A stretch of DNA of 64,000 nucleotides, from NCBI RefSeq assembly GCF_014636175.1, contig NZ_BMDW01000010.1, positions 1-64,000 of the forward strand, written 5' to 3'. The position numbers and the translations under genes were made by a program. The notes under the pieces were generated by a model. The model saw nothing but the letters and a program-made list of their open reading frames with translations, ran no database searches and had not been told where the DNA came from. Source of the DNA: Sphingomonas psychrolutea (GTDB lineage Bacteria; Pseudomonadota; Alphaproteobacteria; Sphingomonadales; Sphingomonadaceae). Shown in pieces: positions 47,918-58,172 of this stretch. Numbering within the stretch: position 1 is the first letter of the stretch; each line of letters begins with the position of its first letter.

Positions 47918-48976
47918 GTGGCAAAAGCCCCAGCCGTTAAACCCGAAGCCGCTCGAAAGTCGCAGCCGCCAGCGCCGAATCGCGAGCGTCCCGACGAGCC
48001 GCAATCCTATGCCGCGTCGAAGGACGAGCTGCTCGCATTCTACAAGCAGATGCTGCTGATCCGGCGCTTCGAGGAAAAGGCGGGGCAGTTGTACGGCCTC
48101 GGCCTGATCGGCGGGTTCTGCCATTTGTACATCGGGCAGGAAGCCGTCGCGGTCGGGCTGCAATCGGCGCTGACCGAAAAAGACAGCGTCATCACCGGCT
48201 ACCGCGACCACGGCCATATGCTGCTGTGCGGGATTCCGCCGCAGGACGTGATGGCCGAGTTGACGGGCCGCGCCGCCGGGATTTCGAAGGGCAAGGGCGG
48301 CTCGATGCACATGTTCAGCGTCGAGCATAAATTCTACGGCGGGCACGGCATCGTCGGCGCGCAGGTGTCGCTCGGCACGGGGCTCGCGTTCAGCCACAAA
48401 TATTCCGAGGATGGCGGCGTCTGCCTAGCTTATTTCGGCGACGGCGCTTCGAACCAGGGCCAGGTGTATGAGAGCTTCAACATGGCGGAGCTATGGAAGC
48501 TGCCGATCATCTATGTGATCGAAAACAACCAATATGCGATGGGTACCAGCGTCAATCGCTCCTCCGCCGAGGACCAGTTGTTCCGGCGCGGCGAAAGCTT
48601 CCGCATCCCCGGCATCCAAGTCGATGGGATGGACGTGCTGGCATGTCGCGGTGCGGCCGAGGAAGCGCTCGCGTGGGTGCGTGCGGGCAAGGGGCCGATC
48701 ATCCTCGAGATGAAGACCTATCGCTATCGCGGCCATTCAATGTCCGACCCGGCGAAATACCGGTCGCGCGACGAAGTGCAGGCGGTGCGCGACAAGTCCG
48801 ACCCGATCGATCACGTCAAGAAACTGCTTGATGCCGAGGGCGTCAACGAGGACGAGCTGAAGAAGATCGAGCAGGAAATCCGCAAGATCGTCAACGAAGC
48901 CGCCGACTTTGCCGAACAAACGCCCGAGCCCGATCCGGCGGAGCTTTATACCGACGTGCTGGTGGAAACCTACTGA
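47918..48976 (+). CDS. pdhA: pyruvate dehydrogenase E1 component subunit alpha
   Basis: The thiamine-diphosphate-dependent subunit decarboxylates pyruvate in the pyruvate dehydrogenase complex. The 352-residue protein shows [38 protein letters not shown], the ThDP/Mg motif [20 protein letters not shown], then [12 protein letters not shown], and phosphorylation-loop-like [19 protein letters not shown]. The N-terminal 25 residues are Pro/Ala-rich. Its stop overlaps the start of pdhB (TGATG), so the two are coupled. The E2 and E3 genes are not in the window. Confidence 0.97.
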   Translation: MAKAPAVKPEAARKSQPPAPNRERPDEPQSYAASKDELLAFYKQMLLIRRFEEKAGQLYGLGLIGGFCHLYIGQEAVAVGLQSALTEKDSVITGYRDHGHMLLCGIPPQDVMAELTGRAAGISKGKGGSMHMFSVEHKFYGGHGIVGAQVSLGTGLAFSHKYSEDGGVCLAYFGDGASNQGQVYESFNMAELWKLPIIYVIENNQYAMGTSVNRSSAEDQLFRRGESFRIPGIQVDGMDVLACRGAAEEALAWVRAGKGPIILEMKTYRYRGHSMSDPAKYRSRDEVQAVRDKSDPIDHVKKLLDAEGVNEDELKKIEQEIRKIVNEAADFAEQTPEPDPAELYTDVLVETY

Positions 48977-50361
48977 TGCCAATTGAAATCAAGATGCCCG
49001 CGCTTTCCCCGACGATGGAGGAAGGCACGCTCGCCAAATGGCTGGTCAAGGAAGGCGATGTCGTCAAATCCGGCGACATCATGGCCGAGATCGAAACCGA
49101 CAAGGCGACGATGGAATTCGAAGCGGTCGATGAAGGCACGATCGGCAAGATTTTGGTTGCTGAGGGCACCGACAATGTGAAGGTCGGGACGGTCATCGCG
49201 ACGTTGGATGTGGAGGGTGAGGAATCTTCTCCCCCTCTCCCATCGGGAGAGGGGCAAGCGCCGCAAGGCGCGCGGGGTGAGGGTGATGAACCGCAACCCA
49301 AGTCACCCTCACCCCCCGCCGCTAAAGCGGCTCCCCCCTCTCCTGCAGGGAGCGGGGAAGAAATTCCCCCCGGCACCGAAATGGTCAAGATGACGCTCCG
49401 CGAGGCTTTGCGCGACGGCATGGCCGAGGAAATGCGGCGCGATCCGCGCGTGTTCGTGATGGGCGAGGAAGTCGCGCAATATCAGGGCGCGTATAAGGTG
49501 ACGCAGGGGTTGCTCGACGAGTTTGGCGACAAGCGCGTGATCGATACGCCGATCACCGAATATGGCTTTGCCGGGGTCGGCACGGGCGCGGCAATGGGGG
49601 GCTTGCGCCCGATCGTCGAGTTCATGACCTTCAACTTCGCGATGCAGGCGATCGACCATATCGTCAATTCTGCGGCGAAGACCAATTACATGTCAGGCGG
49701 CCAGATGCGCTGCCCGATCGTGTTCCGCGGCCCCAACGCCGCCGCCAGCCGCGTCGGTGCGCAGCATTCGCAGAATTATGCGCCGTGGTACGCCAGCGTC
49801 CCCGGCCTGATCGTCATTGCGCCGTATGACGCCGCCGATGCCAAGGGCTTGCTCAAGGCCGCGATCCGTACCGAAGATCCGGTCGTCTTCCTCGAAAACG
49901 AATTGCTGTACGGGCGCACCTTCGAGGTGCCGGTCGGCGATCATGTCCTGCCGATCGGCAAGGCACGGATCATGCGCGAGGGCAGCGACGTGACGATCGT
50001 CAGCTATTCGATTGGCGTCGGGCTCGCACTCGAGGCAGCGGAAAAGCTGGCGGGCGAGGGGGTCGATGTCGAAGTGCTCGACCTGCGTACGCTGCGCCCG
50101 CTCGATACCGCAGCGGTGCTGGCGAGCCTCAAGAAGACCAATCGCCTGGTCGTCGCCGAGGAAGGCTGGCCGATGTGCTCGATCGCGTCGGAAATTCAGG
50201 CGATTTGCATGGAGCAAGGGTTCGACGATCTCGACGCGCCGGTGCTGCGCGTGACCAATGAGGACGTGCCGATGCCCTATGCGGCCAACCTTGAGAAACT
50301 GATGCTCGTCACCGCCGACAAGATCGTGGCGGCAGTGAAGCAGGTCGTGCACCGGGGCTGA
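48976..50361 (+). CDS. pdhB: pyruvate dehydrogenase E1 component subunit beta with N-terminal lipoyl domain
   Basis: This is the partner subunit of PdhA. The 461-residue protein starts with a lipoyl domain ([20 protein letters not shown], lipoyl Lys in [10 protein letters not shown], about residue 43), a Pro/Ser/Gly-rich linker (about 80-135), and the transketolase-like E1 beta domain beginning at [20 protein letters not shown]1 beta with its own lipoyl domain is known in alphaproteobacteria such as Zymomonas. Here much of the linker (about residues 85-128) is encoded by an inverted repeat read in frame, giving [20 protein letters not shown]. Confidence 0.96.
   Translation: MPIEIKMPALSPTMEEGTLAKWLVKEGDVVKSGDIMAEIETDKATMEFEAVDEGTIGKILVAEGTDNVKVGTVIATLDVEGEESSPPLPSGEGQAPQGARGEGDEPQPKSPSPPAAKAAPPSPAGSGEEIPPGTEMVKMTLREALRDGMAEEMRRDPRVFVMGEEVAQYQGAYKVTQGLLDEFGDKRVIDTPITEYGFAGVGTGAAMGGLRPIVEFMTFNFAMQAIDHIVNSAAKTNYMSGGQMRCPIVFRGPNAAASRVGAQHSQNYAPWYASVPGLIVIAPYDAADAKGLLKAAIRTEDPVVFLENELLYGRTFEVPVGDHVLPIGKARIMREGSDVTIVSYSIGVGLALEAAEKLAGEGVDVEVLDLRTLRPLDTAAVLASLKKTNRLVVAEEGWPMCSIASEIQAICMEQGFDDLDAPVLRVTNEDVPMPYAANLEKLMLVTADKIVAAVKQVVHRG
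49228..49360. repeat. palindromic repeat in the pdhB linker (copy 7)
   Basis: Left part TCTCCCCCTCTCCCATCGGG through GGTGAGGGTGA is mirrored by TCACCCTCACCCC through CAGGGAGCGGGGA. Sub-hairpins (CTCTCCC/GGGAGAG and GCCGC/GCGGC) sit inside the arms. The element encodes about 44 residues of linker in frame. Its arms differ from the valS and purF copies, so it belongs to another sub-family. Confidence 0.75.
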
Positions 50362-50368
50362 GGGGATT

Positions 50369-50395
50369 CGACACCGCGGGGGGTCCGCGGTGTCG
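50369..50395. terminator. hairpin between convergent pdhB and tadG
   Basis: The 11-bp stem CGACACCGCGG pairs with CCGCGGTGTCG around GGGGT. It lies 8 bp after the pdhB stop and 6 bp from the stop of the convergent tadG-like gene. There is no T run on either side, so it is a weaker candidate than the pilin terminator. Confidence 0.6.
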
Positions 50396-50400
50396 TGATC

Positions 50401-51834
50401 TCAGTTGGTGATATGCGCGTTCGATACCGCCGCGAGGAACAAGCGGTTGAGCGCGGACGATATGTCGTCGTCGGTCGTTACCTTGTACATCAGCCCCGGC
50501 GTCGCGCAGGCGGTCAGCGCCGGTTCGACTTGATAGAGATACGGGACGACGTTGGACTGCGACCAGCTGTCGCCGTCCATCGAGCTTTGCAGATATTCGG
50601 TATAGAGAATGGCGATCCGGATGCCGCGGGTCTTGACCGTCGTGCACCATGTCGGGTCGAACGCGACTTCAGGGCGCCCGCTCGAGCGCCCCTCATCGCG
50701 CATGCCGTCGGTGACGATGAACAGAATTTCCTGCGGCTTATCGCCAAGGACATTCGTGCCGTTGCCGGGGGTCGGCATCAAGAGGTTGACGCGATTGAAC
50801 GCGTCGCTCGACGCCGTATCGGCATCCGAGTTACAAAAACTCGAAGTCGGGCAATTGTTTTTATAGTATAATGACGTCGAGGCATTGCTGGCCGCCGTGC
50901 CGACGCTGGCCAGATCGGTCGTCAGCGACTTCAACGTCTTGAAGCTGTTATTGGCCCGCGAATCGGCAGCGGCGAAGGATACCAGGGCGGCGCGATAATC
51001 GGCATTGTTGTTATTGCCGGTGCTCGTCGCGAGCGTCATCATGCCCGAGACGGCGGTCTTGGCTTCGTCCACCCGCAACGGAATGTTGAAGGATTTCGCC
51101 ACGCCGTAATAATCCGTCAGCTTGTTCGACGCGTCGCGCGCAGTGCTGTCGTTGGTAGAATGGCAGGCGAACGCACACCCGCCGGTCTTGCTGCGCAATT
51201 GGGTGATCCCCGCCGAGGTCGAGGGAAAGGACATCGATCCGGACGTGTCGAGCATGACGTAGAAATCGATGTTCGGCGCGACTTTCGCATTGGTTGTCGT
51301 GGTGCCGCCGATCGGAATATCGACCATGTTGAGCAAATTGGCAAAGACGTTTTTCGATGTCGCGGCATAGCTCATGGTGATCGAGCGGCTCAGGCCGACC
51401 GTATTGGTATCGGTGACCGTGATGCAGAGTGTGCCATCATAGCCTTTCCAGACCGTGCCATTGTCCGATGTACCGACACTGCTCTGAGGGCAGGCAGCGT
51501 TGGTCCCGGTGCACGTGCTAAACATCACTCGTTGTACGGTCGTGCCCGAACATTTCGTCAACCCGAGTTGCGAATACCACATGTTGATCGCTGCCGCCGC
51601 GGATTCGGCGCGGGTTTTTGAAAGCATCCCCGGCACGACCCCGGACAATGCGGCGGCATCGGTAATGGTATTGAGGCGCGTCTGCGCCCGCGCGGCGGTC
51701 GCATAGTCGACGGTCATGCCCGTTGCGAACGCGATCGGCACCAAGGCGAAGCCGAAGATCATCAAAACGTTACCACGGCGGTCCGCGGTCAACCGTCGCA
51801 ACATCGCCAGCAATCGATTTTGAACAGAAATCAT
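50401..51834 (-). CDS. tadG: TadG-like pilus assembly protein with vWA domain
   Basis: This is a membrane-anchored pseudopilin-like protein of the Tad pilus machinery. The 477-residue protein has an N-terminal TadE/TadG-type helix (RGNVLMIFGFALVPIAFATG) and a von Willebrand A domain whose MIDAS motif is seen in DFYVMLDTSGSMSFPS (about residues 190-205). Cysteines later in the protein could form disulfides. It is third in a run after two TadE-like genes on the same strand. Together they assemble or decorate Flp pili, whose subunit genes lie at 6.6-7.1 kb. Confidence 0.9.
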   Translation of the reverse strand: MISVQNRLLAMLRRLTADRRGNVLMIFGFALVPIAFATGMTVDYATAARAQTRLNTITDAAALSGVVPGMLSKTRAESAAAAINMWYSQLGLTKCSGTTVQRVMFSTCTGTNAACPQSSVGTSDNGTVWKGYDGTLCITVTDTNTVGLSRSITMSYAATSKNVFANLLNMVDIPIGGTTTTNAKVAPNIDFYVMLDTSGSMSFPSTSAGITQLRSKTGGCAFACHSTNDSTARDASNKLTDYYGVAKSFNIPLRVDEAKTAVSGMMTLATSTGNNNNADYRAALVSFAAADSRANNSFKTLKSLTTDLASVGTAASNASTSLYYKNNCPTSSFCNSDADTASSDAFNRVNLLMPTPGNGTNVLGDKPQEILFIVTDGMRDEGRSSGRPEVAFDPTWCTTVKTRGIRIAILYTEYLQSSMDGDSWSQSNVVPYLYQVEPALTACATPGLMYKVTTDDDISSALNRLFLAAVSNAHITN

Positions 51835-51859
51835 GGTAGATTATCCCGGAGAATACTGA

Positions 51860-52405
51860 TCAATTGTAAGCAACGAATTCAGAATTGCGCGGCGACATAT
51901 AGATCGTCTGTGTCAGTGGGATCGTACCGATCAACGTCGATGCGAGGCGGGGCGTGTACGTGTAGTTGATTTCACTGAAAATATAGTAAGTGCTCGCCGT
52001 TGCCAGGCCCGTTGGCATCGTGACAACGGTACCGTTGGCATAGGCGGTTCCGTTCAGCGCTCTACTCCAGCTGATGGTCGCCCGGCCGGCCGCATCAACC
52101 TGTATCTGGCTGATCCGCAATGACGCACTTGACGGTGAATACGGCGCCATCACTTGCTGTGATGCGTTCAAGATTTCGTCGGCCTGCGTCGCGGTCATTG
52201 TCGTGTTTTGGGTCGTCAAATCGGCCAGCGTCCGTACGGTGTTCCCCACTTTGCGATAGGCAGAAATAGCGTCCATCAACTGAAACCCGCCGAGGAACAG
52301 CAGGACCAGAAACGGGAGCACGAAGGCAAACTCCAGGAGTGCGACGCCGCGCTCCTCGCGGGCGAAGCGGCCAAGCCAGCGCGGTTTCGTGGCGAAGACG
52401 ATCAT
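51860..52405 (-). CDS. TadE-like pilus assembly protein
   Basis: This is a pseudopilin-like subunit of the Tad system. The 181-residue protein has the TadE-type helix ERGVALLEFAFVLPFLVLLF (residues 18-37), where Glu after ALL is the conserved residue following the prepilin-peptidase site, and a beta-rich exported remainder. Its ATG overlaps the stop of the upstream TadE-like gene (ATGA) and a tadG-like gene follows 25 bp after, so the three form one operon. A TadF role is possible as well. Confidence 0.88.
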   Translation of the reverse strand: MIVFATKPRWLGRFAREERGVALLEFAFVLPFLVLLFLGGFQLMDAISAYRKVGNTVRTLADLTTQNTTMTATQADEILNASQQVMAPYSPSSASLRISQIQVDAAGRATISWSRALNGTAYANGTVVTMPTGLATASTYYIFSEINYTYTPRLASTLIGTIPLTQTIYMSPRNSEFVAYN

Positions 52406-52962
52406 GATGTATAGGGCTCCGTCTTGAAAACCGATGTCGCAATGAGCAGCCGCTTGCCGCTCGACATCGTCGACAGATCGAACCCGAGCGGTCCTTTGCT
52501 GACGTCCCAGATGTACATGATGCGGGCGACCGTAATCTGGCCCGGGACGCCGGGGCTATACCCCCAAGTATTGTTGATATTGCCATTGCTGTCATAGGTC
52601 AGGGTCGGCACGCCGATGTTTGCCGACGAGAAGTTCGATGCGACCTGCACATCGACGATGAGGTTCGAACATTTCATGAAAGCGGGCAGTTTGGTGCAGA
52701 CCAGCGCCTTGAACTGGGCTTGCGTCATATTGCTGTTTTGCGCGGCACCGGTGAGCAATTGGCGGACCGATTTCTCAGCGGTTGTTTCAAGATTTTGTTG
52801 CGCGAAATAGGTGAGACTGGTTTGCAGCACCGCGATCAGCAGCGCCATGAACGGGCCGACGACAAACGCGAACTCGATCAGCGCCGCGCCGCGTTGATCG
52901 CTGCGCAGCCGTTTGAACGAATTGGCGAGGCGAAACCTCGCACGGAGAGATGGTATCGACAT
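52402..52962 (-). CDS. TadE-like pilus assembly protein
   Basis: First gene of the TadE-TadE-TadG run. The 186-residue protein has the helix QRGAALIEFAFVVGPFMALL (about residues 23-42) with the same ALIEFAF pattern as its neighbour, followed by an exported domain with two Cys (LVCTKLPAFMKCSNLIVD). It is paralogous to the next gene. The promoter should lie in the about 80 bp separating it from the divergent squalene/phytoene-synthase-like gene. Confidence 0.88.
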   Translation of the reverse strand: MSIPSLRARFRLANSFKRLRSDQRGAALIEFAFVVGPFMALLIAVLQTSLTYFAQQNLETTAEKSVRQLLTGAAQNSNMTQAQFKALVCTKLPAFMKCSNLIVDVQVASNFSSANIGVPTLTYDSNGNINNTWGYSPGVPGQITVARIMYIWDVSKGPLGFDLSTMSSGKRLLIATSVFKTEPYTS

Positions 52963-53042
52963 GCCGTTGCCTCAAACGCTGGCGGTATTTCGCATGAACT
53001 GCGTTAAGAATTTGGAAATGTCCGGACCGGATTTTGAGGATA

Positions 53043-53720
53043 ATGCAGGCAATGCGTGACGATGATCCTGAGCGCGCGCTGGCGCTATCCTACGCGCCGT
53101 CGTCCTCCCGTGCGGGGCTTTCTGCGCTGTTCGCGCTCGACGCTACGCTCGCGCAGATCCTGCGGACGACGCGCGAGCCGTTGGTCGGCCAAATGCGGCT
53201 GACCTGGTGGCACGACGCGCTCTGCGCGCTCGACACTGCGCCGCCGCCGGCGCAACCGGTGTTGCAAGCGCTGGCTGCCGAGGTGCTACCGCATGGGGTG
53301 ACGGGGACAAGACTGGCGGACATGATCGACGGGTGGGAGGCGTTGCTCGAATCGGACCCGCTGTCCAAGGCGGTGCTGATGGCGCATGCGCAGAAGCGCG
53401 GAATCATATTGTTTGAGGCAGCTGGCGCCATTCTTGGTTGCCCGATCGAAGACCGAATTGCTGACGCGGGTGCGGGGTGGGCGCTGGTCGACCTGGCGGC
53501 GCATCTGAGCGATCCGGAGATCGCGGCGAGCGCCGGTTCCCTCGCCGCGGCACCGCTCAGTGCGGCGACGGCACAGCGCTGGAGCCGCGCCGGGCGGCCG
53601 CTCGGCGCGCTGGCGCATATCGCCCGGATGGATCTGGCGTCCCCGGCGTGTTCAAGCGTCCCGCGTGGCGCACCGAAGCGAGTCGCTCGGCTTGCCTGGC
53701 ATCGGCTGACCGGCCGATAG
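53043..53720 (+). CDS. squalene/phytoene synthase family protein
   Basis: The 225-residue protein resembles the short NDUFAF6-like branch of squalene/phytoene synthases: LSALFALDATLAQILRTTRE, MRLTWWHDAL, and a helical layout. The DxxxD motifs for prenyl diphosphate binding are not obvious, so it may not be an active isoprenoid synthase. NDUFAF6 homologues help assemble respiratory complex I, but that role here is unproven. The start is uncertain: ATG at 53043 and 53052 and a TTG at 53034 are all possible. The TadE gene is divergent about 80 bp upstream. Confidence 0.75.
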   Translation: MQAMRDDDPERALALSYAPSSSRAGLSALFALDATLAQILRTTREPLVGQMRLTWWHDALCALDTAPPPAQPVLQALAAEVLPHGVTGTRLADMIDGWEALLESDPLSKAVLMAHAQKRGIILFEAAGAILGCPIEDRIADAGAGWALVDLAAHLSDPEIAASAGSLAAAPLSAATAQRWSRAGRPLGALAHIARMDLASPACSSVPRGAPKRVARLAWHRLTGR

Positions 53721-53780
53721 GCTTTCGCCGACGCGCCGAGTGCGATAGCGTCGCGCCTTCGATCAGCGTGAGGGCGCGCG

Positions 53781-54266
53781 ATGTGGCGGTATCTGGTGGG
53801 CGGTCTGGCGACATTGGCGCTGGTCGCGGCGGGGGTGGTGCTGTTCAATCGCAGTGGCCGATCGGTCGCGGCGCTCCCGTCCGCCCCGCTTGCCTTTGCG
53901 CAGAACGCAGCAGACGGCGCGCTGCCCGACAGCGTGCCGCAAGCGAGCGACCGCACCCGCGAGCAAAAGCGCTTCGATCGGTATGACAAGGACCGCAACG
54001 GTGCGGTGACGCGTGAGGAATATCTCGCCAACCGGCGGAAAGCTTATGCCAAGCTTGATACCAATCATGACGGCACGCTGTCGTTCGACGAATGGGCGAT
54101 CAAGGCCGAGACCAAATTCGCGGTCGCCGATGCAGACAAATCGGGCGCGATGAACGCGACCGAATTCGCCACCACCGCGGTGAAGCGCAAGCCGCCAAGG
54201 GTGCGGCGCGATTGTCCGCCGGTGGGCGCAGCGAAGGCGGAAGCGTCCGAGGGCGACGATAGTTAG
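53781..54266 (+). CDS. EF-hand domain protein, membrane-anchored or exported
   Basis: The 161-residue protein has an N-terminal hydrophobic segment (LVGGLATLALVAAGVVLF, about residues 6-23) and three EF-hand-like calcium loops: DKDRNGAVTREE, DTNHDGTLSFDE and DADKSGAMNATE. The second and third follow the canonical DxDxDG spacing best. This suggests calcium binding in the periplasm. The gene sits 60 bp after the squalene/phytoene-synthase-like gene and ends at a hairpin with the convergent trmFO. Confidence 0.85.
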   Translation: MWRYLVGGLATLALVAAGVVLFNRSGRSVAALPSAPLAFAQNAADGALPDSVPQASDRTREQKRFDRYDKDRNGAVTREEYLANRRKAYAKLDTNHDGTLSFDEWAIKAETKFAVADADKSGAMNATEFATTAVKRKPPRVRRDCPPVGAAKAEASEGDDS

Positions 54267-54271
54267 CGATC

Positions 54272-54296
54272 TCCCCTCCGTTCCCGAGAGGGGAGT
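54272..54296. terminator. hairpin between convergent EF-hand gene and trmFO
   Basis: CTCCCCTC pairs perfectly with GAGGGGAG around a 9-base loop, filling the 32-bp gap between two convergent stops. No T run is seen, so it is a likely but unproven bidirectional terminator. Confidence 0.55.
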
Positions 54297-54298
54297 GA

Positions 54299-55627
54299 TC
54301 ACGCCGCCAGCCAAACCCCCAGCGCGGTCCGCGCGCGCTCGGTATACATCTTCTTGCGGTCGGCCTTTTTGGTGCGGCCGGTAATCGGCGGGAACAGGCC
54401 GAAATTGACGTTCATCGGCTGATAGGTCTCGGCCACCGCCGCGCCGGTGATGTGGTGGAGCAACGCGCCGAGCGCGGTTTCGACCGGGGGCGGGGTCATC
54501 GCAGCACCGCCAAGCTCGGCGGCGGCGAAGCGCCCGGCGAGCAAGCCGATCGCGGCGCTTTCGACATAGCCTTCGCAGCCGGTGATCTGCCCGGCGAAGC
54601 GGATGTTGGGGCGCGCCTTCAGCCGCAAGGTCGCATCCAGCAATTCGGGCGAGCGGATGAAGGTGTTGCGGTGCAGCCCGCCGAGCCTTGCGAACTCGGC
54701 ATTCTGCAGGCCGGGAATGGTACGGAACAGGCGGACTTGCTCGGCATGTTTCAGCTTGGTCTGGAAGCCGACGATGTTCCACAGCGTGCCGCTCGCATTG
54801 TCCTGCCGCAATTGCACCACGGCATAGGGCCAGCGCCCGGTGCGCGGATCATCCAGCCCAACGGGCTTCATCGGGCCATAGCGCAGCGTATCGACCCCGC
54901 GCGCGGCGGCGACTTCGATCGGCATACAGCCCTCGAAATAAGGGACGTCCTCCCACTCCTTAAACTCGGTCTTTTCGCCCTCCATCAAACCGGTGTGGAA
55001 GGCGAGATATTCGTCCCGTGTCATCGGGCAGTTAATGTAATCCTTGGTATCGCCCTTGTCCCAGCGCGACGCCATCCAGGCCACATCCATGTCGATGCTG
55101 TCATGGTGGACGATCGGCGCGATCGCGTCGAAGAAGGCGAGCGCGTCCTTGCCGGTTGCGCCGCCGATCTGATCGGCGAGGGCGGGGGCGGTGAGCGGGC
55201 CGGTCGCCACGATCACCGGGCCGCTGTCGGGCAGGGTGTCGACGCGTTCGCGGACGATCTCGATGTTCGGATGCGCGGTCAGCGCGGCGGTGACGCCCGC
55301 TGAAAAGCCATCGCGGTCCACCGCCAGCGCCGAGCCGGCCGGGACCTTGTGGATATCCGCCTCGCGCAGGATCAGCGAGCCCAATGTGCGCATTTCCTGA
55401 TGGATCAGCCCGACGGCATTGCTGTCTGCATCGTCCGAGCGGAAGCTGTTCGAGCAAACGAGTTCGGCGAGGCCGTCGGTCTGGTGCGCCGGGGTCATCT
55501 CGCCCCCCTTATCGACAGGGGCGCCGCGCATTTCGGAGAGCTTTACGCGGAACCCCGCCTCGGCGAGTTGCCAGGCGGCTTCCGACCCGGCGAGGCCGCC
55601 GCCGATGATGTGGATTTGGTGTGTCAT
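54299..55627 (-). CDS. trmFO: methylenetetrahydrofolate-tRNA-(uracil-5-)-methyltransferase
   Basis: A folate- and FAD-dependent enzyme that makes m5U54 in the T loop of tRNA. The 442-residue protein has the N-terminal FAD motif [20 protein letters not shown], followed by [39 protein letters not shown], and C-terminal [20 protein letters not shown]. The ATG at 55625-55627 (MTHQIHI) starts the FAD motif; the longer frame upstream is low-complexity. TrmFO rather than SAM-dependent TrmA is usual in alphaproteobacteria. Confidence 0.96.
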   Translation of the reverse strand: MTHQIHIIGGGLAGSEAAWQLAEAGFRVKLSEMRGAPVDKGGEMTPAHQTDGLAELVCSNSFRSDDADSNAVGLIHQEMRTLGSLILREADIHKVPAGSALAVDRDGFSAGVTAALTAHPNIEIVRERVDTLPDSGPVIVATGPLTAPALADQIGGATGKDALAFFDAIAPIVHHDSIDMDVAWMASRWDKGDTKDYINCPMTRDEYLAFHTGLMEGEKTEFKEWEDVPYFEGCMPIEVAAARGVDTLRYGPMKPVGLDDPRTGRWPYAVVQLRQDNASGTLWNIVGFQTKLKHAEQVRLFRTIPGLQNAEFARLGGLHRNTFIRSPELLDATLRLKARPNIRFAGQITGCEGYVESAAIGLLAGRFAAAELGGAAMTPPPVETALGALLHHITGAAVAETYQPMNVNFGLFPPITGRTKKADRKKMYTERARTALGVWLAA

Positions 55628-55764
55628 GCCCAGGGCTGTAGCGGGGGTGGGTCGGGGTGGCAAAGGTCGATCGGGCCCCGAGGTCGGCGTAAAGTCGCGA
55701 AGGTCGCACCATCCGCGCCGTTTCCGGGCCGGCAGTGACCGCCGGTCCCGCTCCAAGCCGCCCT

Positions 55765-57852
55765 TTAGGCTGACGACGCCAGCCGAAGCGGCCCCGCCCC
55801 GCCCGCCGCGGGATCCGAATAGGAAGCCTTGCCATCTTCGATACAACCCGCCGTCCGCCACGACTGGCCGCCTGCAGTGAACTCCCGGTCGTACCACCCA
55901 TGGCTGTTGGAGAGATCGAGCGGAATGCTGCGCGTTGCACCAGCCGCTAGAACGATCGAAGCAGGCGCAACGCCATAGGCTAGATCGGTCATCGCGATCG
56001 ACAGCGCGGCGTTGGTAAGATTCTCACACCGCAGCGCAGGAAGGGCAGCGCCGCGGGCCACGATGCTGATCGAAAAAACATCGCTCCGCCCGCGCAAGCG
56101 GCGATGAAAGCCGTTGGGACCCACAACGAACAGGTCCGCAACCGCGCCCGCGGTCGGCAGGGGGTGCGCCAGGACTTGCCCGGCCCCGACCGTATAGCGC
56201 GCCGGAACATCCTCCAGTCGCGTCACGTCATAGACGTGGAAGACCGCAGCCCGCCGCGCCGCATGGTTGGCGAAGACCAAGGTGCTGCGGTCGCCCGCGA
56301 CGCGCAACCGCGCATCGAGATCGTACGGGGTCGCCCGCCGCCGCCGGATCCCGGTTTCCTGAACGGGCGTGACTGTCTCGACCGGCAGCGGCGGCTGGCT
56401 CTCCTTCAACTGCGCCACACGCGCGGACAAAGCGGCGGTCCCCGGCAACGTCGTCATGAAATCCACCGTGTCGGGCGCGCTGAAATCAAAGCAGGAAGTC
56501 AAGTCGCCGCAGACCGCGCGCCGCCACGCGCTGATATTGGGCTCCTGAACACCGAAGCGCGCTTCAAGGAAACGCAAGATACTGGTGTGGTCGAACACTT
56601 CCGACGCGACATGGCCGCCCTTGCTCCAGGGCGAGATCACAAAGAGCGGCACGCGCGGGCCAAGGCCGTAAGGCCGGTCGAGATAGGCCGCGTCCTCGGG
56701 CTTTTGGCTGTGGATGTGATATTCGTCATCCGCCGGTATGGTCGTCGCGCCGACCATCCGCCCCGCCACGCGTGCAGGGGGAGCCGGCGGCGGGACATGG
56801 TCGAACAAGCCGTCATTCTCGTCGAAATTGAGCAGCAGCACGGTGCGGGCCCACACGTCAGGATTGGCAGTGAGCGCATCGAGCACGCGCGCGGTATAGT
56901 CCCCGCCCTGCAACGGGGTGGAGACGCTCGGATGCTCCGACATCGCTTCGGGCGCGATGATCCACGAAACCTGCGGCAAGCGCTTACCAAGCACGTCGGC
57001 GCGCAAATCGTCCAGCGTGCGCGTCGTCATCGTCCGGTGCGCGAGCAGACCCGCCGCCGCGCCTTGCTCCTGGCGATAGCGCTGAAAGCCGACCAGCGGG
57101 TTGTCGGTGAAATTGTCGGCCATGTCCTGATAGATTTGGAAGCCGATCCCTGCTGCCATCAACCGCTCGGGATAGGTCGTCCAGCGATAGCCACCGTGGT
57201 GCAGCGGATCAGAACCGATGCTGTCATAGCCATTGTCGATCGCCGGGCCATTGGCCTTGCCCGCGGGATCGTGCGTCCCGGTCCAGATATAGAGCCGGTT
57301 GGGGTTGGTGCACAGGTGGATCGCGCTGTGATAGGCGTCGCACAGCGTGAAGGCCTCGGCGAGCGCATATTGGAACGGCAGATCCTCGCGCGTAAAATGC
57401 GCCATCGCGTGATTGTGCTTGTGCTGAGGCCATGCGCCCATCCGGCCATTGTCCCACGCGGCCTGACTGTCGGTGAAGCCATGCGGCGTGCCGGGCGGAC
57501 GATAGCGGCGAAAATCGACCGACGTATCGAGCCGAAACGGCGCGATGAAGGCCGGGTCTGCGCCGGGATGTTCGTTGGGCTGCAGCAAAACCGTGCGCCC
57601 CGGCGCGCCTGCGAGCGGCGGGGCGGGAATGGCGAAACGGTCGCCAAAGCCGCGCACGCCGCGCATCGTGCCGAAATAATGATCGAACGAGCGGTTCTCC
57701 TGCGTGAGAATCACGACATGCTCGACGTCCTGAATCGTGCCGGTGCGGCGATGGGCCGAAATTTCCAGGGCACGGGCAATCGCCGGGGTAAAGCCCGCCG
57801 CCGCCCCCGCGGTTGCCATCATCGCGCGGATGAAACTGCGTCGATCCTGCAT
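55765..57852 (-). CDS. plcN: phosphocholine-specific phospholipase C, Tat-exported
   Basis: Hydrolyses phosphatidylcholine-type lipids outside the cytoplasm. The protein of about 695 residues has a twin-arginine signal ([20 protein letters not shown]), then the phosphoesterase catalytic start [20 protein letters not shown] with the Glu-Asn metal ligands, and two C-terminal DUF756-type beta domains (from about 500). I chose the ATG at 57852 just before RRSFIR; an in-frame one lies 5 codons earlier. Such enzymes often respond to phosphate starvation, but I found no convincing Pho box upstream. It is divergent from the TonB receptor. Confidence 0.93.
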   Translation of the reverse strand: MQDRRSFIRAMMATAGAAAGFTPAIARALEISAHRRTGTIQDVEHVVILTQENRSFDHYFGTMRGVRGFGDRFAIPAPPLAGAPGRTVLLQPNEHPGADPAFIAPFRLDTSVDFRRYRPPGTPHGFTDSQAAWDNGRMGAWPQHKHNHAMAHFTREDLPFQYALAEAFTLCDAYHSAIHLCTNPNRLYIWTGTHDPAGKANGPAIDNGYDSIGSDPLHHGGYRWTTYPERLMAAGIGFQIYQDMADNFTDNPLVGFQRYRQEQGAAAGLLAHRTMTTRTLDDLRADVLGKRLPQVSWIIAPEAMSEHPSVSTPLQGGDYTARVLDALTANPDVWARTVLLLNFDENDGLFDHVPPPAPPARVAGRMVGATTIPADDEYHIHSQKPEDAAYLDRPYGLGPRVPLFVISPWSKGGHVASEVFDHTSILRFLEARFGVQEPNISAWRRAVCGDLTSCFDFSAPDTVDFMTTLPGTAALSARVAQLKESQPPLPVETVTPVQETGIRRRRATPYDLDARLRVAGDRSTLVFANHAARRAAVFHVYDVTRLEDVPARYTVGAGQVLAHPLPTAGAVADLFVVGPNGFHRRLRGRSDVFSISIVARGAALPALRCENLTNAALSIAMTDLAYGVAPASIVLAAGATRSIPLDLSNSHGWYDREFTAGGQSWRTAGCIEDGKASYSDPAAGGAGPLRLASSA

Positions 57853-58172
57853 CGTCACCATCGTCATGCTCCTGATCGACCTGTCACCAACCCGACGCGG
57901 GCGTCGCCACGATTAAACGGGCGAAACAAGCCTCTTAATATGACACAGGTCTAGACCATCGATATGGCGTTTGCGTGACGCCGAAAATGCGCCCGATCCG
58001 CTACCAGCGGCACGTGCTCGCCGGGGACGCCCGCAGACCACGCACTCGGCGTTTCGGCCGGCGTTTGGGCAGAAAAGTTCGATCGCGGATCATTTTATCC
58101 GCGATTGTCACAGAGCTGACGCGAGATTCTGCGCAAGGGCGTCTGGTTCATACCAGATGCGGGGGGCATTTC
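57853..58172. other. divergent intergenic region between plcN and the TonB receptor
   Basis: About 320 bp without a convincing gene. Only small, low-quality open frames cross it (for example at 57971). It must hold promoters for the receptor operon and plcN. The stretch near 57910-57960 is AT-richer than its surroundings and is the likeliest promoter area; no palindrome stands out. Confidence 0.45.

Noticed and set aside
56104..57954. 616-codon plus-strand frame opposite plcN
   Set aside because: Antisense to a clear Tat-exported phospholipase; Arg/His-rich translation without motifs.
57840..57960. Possible Pho box upstream of plcN (CTGTCAC near 57881)
   Set aside because: Only one good half-site; a second repeat at the required 11-bp spacing is missing.
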